A program made the position numbers and the translations under genes. Source: Bacteroidales bacterium (lineage in GTDB: Bacteria > Bacteroidota > Bacteroidia > Bacteroidales > UBA7960). From it: a stretch of DNA of 15,218 nt. The stretch covers positions 1 to 15,218 of the forward strand of contig SKNE01000184.1 of NCBI GenBank assembly GCA_007120675.1. The letters are read 5' to 3'. The notes under the pieces were generated by a model, which did no database searches, was not told the origin of the DNA, and was given only the letters and a program-made list of their open reading frames with translations. Positions 12,958 through 15,218 of this stretch are shown piece by piece. Numbering within the stretch: the first letter of the stretch is position 1; the number at the start of each line of letters is the position of its first letter.

Positions 12958-15218
12958 ATGGTTTCATTTCTCCTGGATCGACCTGTGGCCGTCAGCATGG
13001 CCTTCCTGGCCCTGGTGGCGCTTGGCTTGCTGGCCACCAGCCTGCTGCCGGTGTCGTTGTTGCCCGACCTGGACATCCCCCATATCAGCGTGCATGTGAG
13101 GTCACCGGCGGACGATGCAAGGCGGCTGGAGGACCATGTGATGAGACCGCTCAGGCAGCGCCTGATGCGAATCAACGGGCTGGAGGAGATCACCAGTGTA
13201 TCGAAAGACGGCAGCGGGACCGTGAACCTGTCATTCCAGTACGGTACCCGGATGGGCCTGGCCTACATAGAAGTCAATGAACAGGTCGACAGGGCCATGA
13301 ACAGCCTGCCAGCCCACATCAAACGTCCGGTGGTGGTTAAATCCAGCGCCTCAGACATCCCGGTGCTTTACCTGGATATCAGCCTGAACGACATGGGTGT
13401 AAGGGGCGTGGAGGCTGGGAGCAGTGCAGACCATTTTCGCTTCCTGCAGCTCAGCGAATTTGTGGATGAGGTGGTACGGCGGCGGATTGAGCAAATCCCC
13501 CAGGTGGCCATGGCCGATATGAGCGGGCGCGCATTTCCGGAGATACTCATTTATCCCCAAAGGGACAGGCTCCGCGCAATGGACCTGTCAACGGAGGTGG
13601 TGGCAGCCCTGATCCGTGACCACAGCATGGGCTTCGGAAACCTCCTGCTGCATGATAAGCAACTCCTTTTACCCGTGCGCACCGGCGGCCAGCTGATCTC
13701 CGAGGCGGATATCGCCCAACTTCAACTGGTCCACCAGGGGCGCCTCTGGAGACTGGATGAGCTGTCCCGCATGGAGACAAACGCGCGGACCGAAGATGGC
13801 CTGGTGATGGCAGCCAACCGGAGGGCCATCACCCTGGCGGTGGTGAAGCAGGCTGACGCCAGGATGCAGGACCTGAAAAAGGCATTGGATGAGATGGTGG
13901 AACAGCTGCGCCACGATTATCCCTCGCTGGACATTGTCGTCGACCGCGACCAGGGAGCGCTCCTGGATCACAGCATGCGAAACCTCAGGCAGAGCCTGCT
14001 GTGGGGAAGCGGACTGGCCTTTGTGGTGATCATCGCCTTCATGCGGGACCCCAGGGCTCCCTGCCTGGTTATCGCTTCCCTGCCAGCCGGACTGCTTGCC
14101 TCCATGCTGTTTTTTTACCTGGCGAGGCTGTCGATCAATGTCATATCACTGTCCGGACTGATCCTCTGCATTGGCATGATGATCGATAACGCCATCATCC
14201 TCACGGACAATATCACCCGTCACCGGCTTTCCGGTCCGGATCTGAAACAGGCCTGCATAAAGGGTTCCACGGAAGTGTTCCGACCGCTTGTCAGCTCGGC
14301 ACTGACCACCTGCTCGGTCTTTTTTCCGCTGGCCATCATGGGGGGACTCCCGGGTGCCTTGTTTCTGGATCAGGCCAAGGCGGTGAGCATCGGCCTGGCG
14401 ATGTCGCTTGCGGTGGCCATGTGCCTGGTGCCAGTCTATTATTATGTCCTCCATAAACGCCTTTCGCCAACGGTAAACGGATCGGTACGGAGAACGAAAG
14501 CGCCAGTCTGCGCAGGCCTTTACAAGACCGGGTTTCGACTTGTTTTGCGGAAGCAGAAACTGGTCTGGCCCGTGCTCATTCTCCTTTTGGTGGCTTTTTT
14601 CCTGATGGTCCGGATGATCCACAAAGAGCGCCTGCCCCCACGGCAGCAGGATGCCGCACTGATCCATATCGACTGGAACGAACCCATTCCCGTGGAGGAA
14701 AATACCCGCCGCATCCTGGCACTGTGCGCGGACCTCGATCAATACATGGCCTATTACAGTGCCCAAATTGGAAGACAGCAATTCTTGCTCAGGCATGAAG
14801 AGAACAGCCGGGAGCAAAGCCTGATCCATCTTCGCGCAACCTCTGCCGTCACCCTGGGGCCATTGCTTGATAAAGTGAAAAAGCACCTGGAGGACCATTA
14901 TCCCAACGCATCATTCAAAGCCAGGGAGGAAGGAAATATGTTCGATCGGCTGTTTGCCAGCCGCCAGCCTTATCTTGAGGCCCGTTTTCGTCCACTGGGC
15001 GAACACGGGAGCGACCTGCCTGGGTACCTGGAAGGGGTCCGGCAGCGCCTAAAGGATGGCCTGCCAGGGCTGTCTTTTGACCACTGGCCATTGCAGCAAA
15101 GCGTGGTACTGCTGGCAGACCCCCAGCGGATGGCTTTGTATCATGTGGATGCGGGCCGCCTGCAGCAGGACCTGGGCAGGCTGCTGGGAGAAGAGCAGGT
15201 CGCACTGCTGCAACAGGG
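12958..15218 (+). CDS. RND-family efflux permease (incomplete at right edge)
   Basis: The frame opens with ATG immediately after the adaptor's TAA and runs without a stop to the window edge: 753 codons of a protein normally of about 1,000-1,050 residues. It begins MVSFLLDRPVAVSMAFLALV, the usual RND start, with helix 1 at about 9-31. The first periplasmic porter region spans about 32-340, and helices lie near 347-362, 369-387, 394-416, 436-458 and 470-490, with a seventh at about 535-556; the second porter region begins after that. Helix 4 carries GMMIDNAI: Asp410 aligns with the first of AcrB's two proton-relay aspartates (407/408) and Asn411 with the second. The relay lysine of helix 10 is outside the window. 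This is an HAE-like drug/organic-compound exporter rather than a proven metal pump, whose motif would be DG. Confidence 0.93.
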   Translation, partial: MVSFLLDRPVAVSMAFLALVALGLLATSLLPVSLLPDLDIPHISVHVRSPADDARRLEDHVMRPLRQRLMRINGLEEITSVSKDGSGTVNLSFQYGTRMGLAYIEVNEQVDRAMNSLPAHIKRPVVVKSSASDIPVLYLDISLNDMGVRGVEAGSSADHFRFLQLSEFVDEVVRRRIEQIPQVAMADMSGRAFPEILIYPQRDRLRAMDLSTEVVAALIRDHSMGFGNLLLHDKQLLLPVRTGGQLISEADIAQLQLVHQGRLWRLDELSRMETNARTEDGLVMAANRRAITLAVVKQADARMQDLKKALDEMVEQLRHDYPSLDIVVDRDQGALLDHSMRNLRQSLLWGSGLAFVVIIAFMRDPRAPCLVIASLPAGLLASMLFFYLARLSINVISLSGLILCIGMMIDNAIILTDNITRHRLSGPDLKQACIKGSTEVFRPLVSSALTTCSVFFPLAIMGGLPGALFLDQAKAVSIGLAMSLAVAMCLVPVYYYVLHKRLSPTVNGSVRRTKAPVCAGLYKTGFRLVLRKQKLVWPVLILLLVAFFLMVRMIHKERLPPRQQDAALIHIDWNEPIPVEENTRRILALCADLDQYMAYYSAQIGRQQFLLRHEENSREQSLIHLRATSAVTLGPLLDKVKKHLEDHYPNASFKAREEGNMFDRLFASRQPYLEARFRPLGEHGSDLPGYLEGVRQRLKDGLPGLSFDHWPLQQSVVLLADPQRMALYHVDAGRLQQDLGRLLGEEQVALLQQ

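Noticed and set aside
14146..14898. Minus-strand open frame of 250 codons opposite the RND permease
   Set aside because: Antisense to an RND permease with its helix 4 motif in place; no sign of a real product.
1..15218. tRNA, rRNA, CRISPR array, insertion sequence, riboswitch or toxin-antitoxin pair
   Set aside because: None found by eye: no repeat-spacer pattern, no transposase-like frame, no cloverleaf and no known aptamer core. A covariance-model scan was not possible here.

Overview
The window most likely comes from a member of the Bacteroidota, probably Bacteroidales-like. The evidence is: several -7 boxes of the TAnnTTTG type used by the Bacteroidota primary sigma factor, no obvious Shine-Dalgarno sequences, a DnaG most like Bacteroidota primases, and a cluster of outer-membrane lipoprotein-sorting (LolA-like) and FtsX-type ABC genes of a kind common in that phylum. 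Base composition looks moderately GC-rich for the group. No tRNA, rRNA, CRISPR array, insertion sequence or phage gene was found. The window is almost fully coding and looks chromosomal.

Layout from left to right. Positions 1-228 hold the probable first codons of a gene running off the left edge on the minus strand, its candidate promoter, and a tandem duplication of about 51 bp. A GNAT-like acetyltransferase follows (229-762, minus). Next is a secreted patatin-type lipase fused to an outer-membrane barrel (893-3235, minus). Then comes a six-gene minus-strand cluster, read from right to left: GbsR/MarR-type regulator (8881-9357), LolA-like periplasmic carrier (7956-8720), two related but different FtsX-type permeases (6638-7864 and 5328-6548), a LolD-type ATPase (4581-5276) and an outer-membrane beta-barrel protein (3368-4537). 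DNA primase dnaG (9659-11641, minus) probably starts at TTG. A divergent AT-rich promoter region separates it from a plus-strand RND efflux operon: lipoprotein adaptor (11785-12957) and an RND permease (12958 to the right edge, incomplete).

The most interesting unit is the 3368-9357 cluster. It contains a regulator, a periplasmic lipid/lipoprotein carrier, a complete inner-membrane ABC extractor and an outer-membrane barrel. Together these could form a dedicated, regulated route for a lipophilic molecule or lipoprotein across the envelope, parallel to housekeeping Lol transport. The adjacent patatin-barrel protein could act on lipids at the same membrane. That link is inference from proximity only.

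The non-coding DNA has structure of its own: a strong hairpin between the carrier gene and the first permease gene, a hairpin overlapping the end of the barrel gene, a 17-bp G-rich tandem repeat with G-quadruplex potential between dnaG and the regulator, and a promoter-like element that lies between two possible TTG starts of dnaG.
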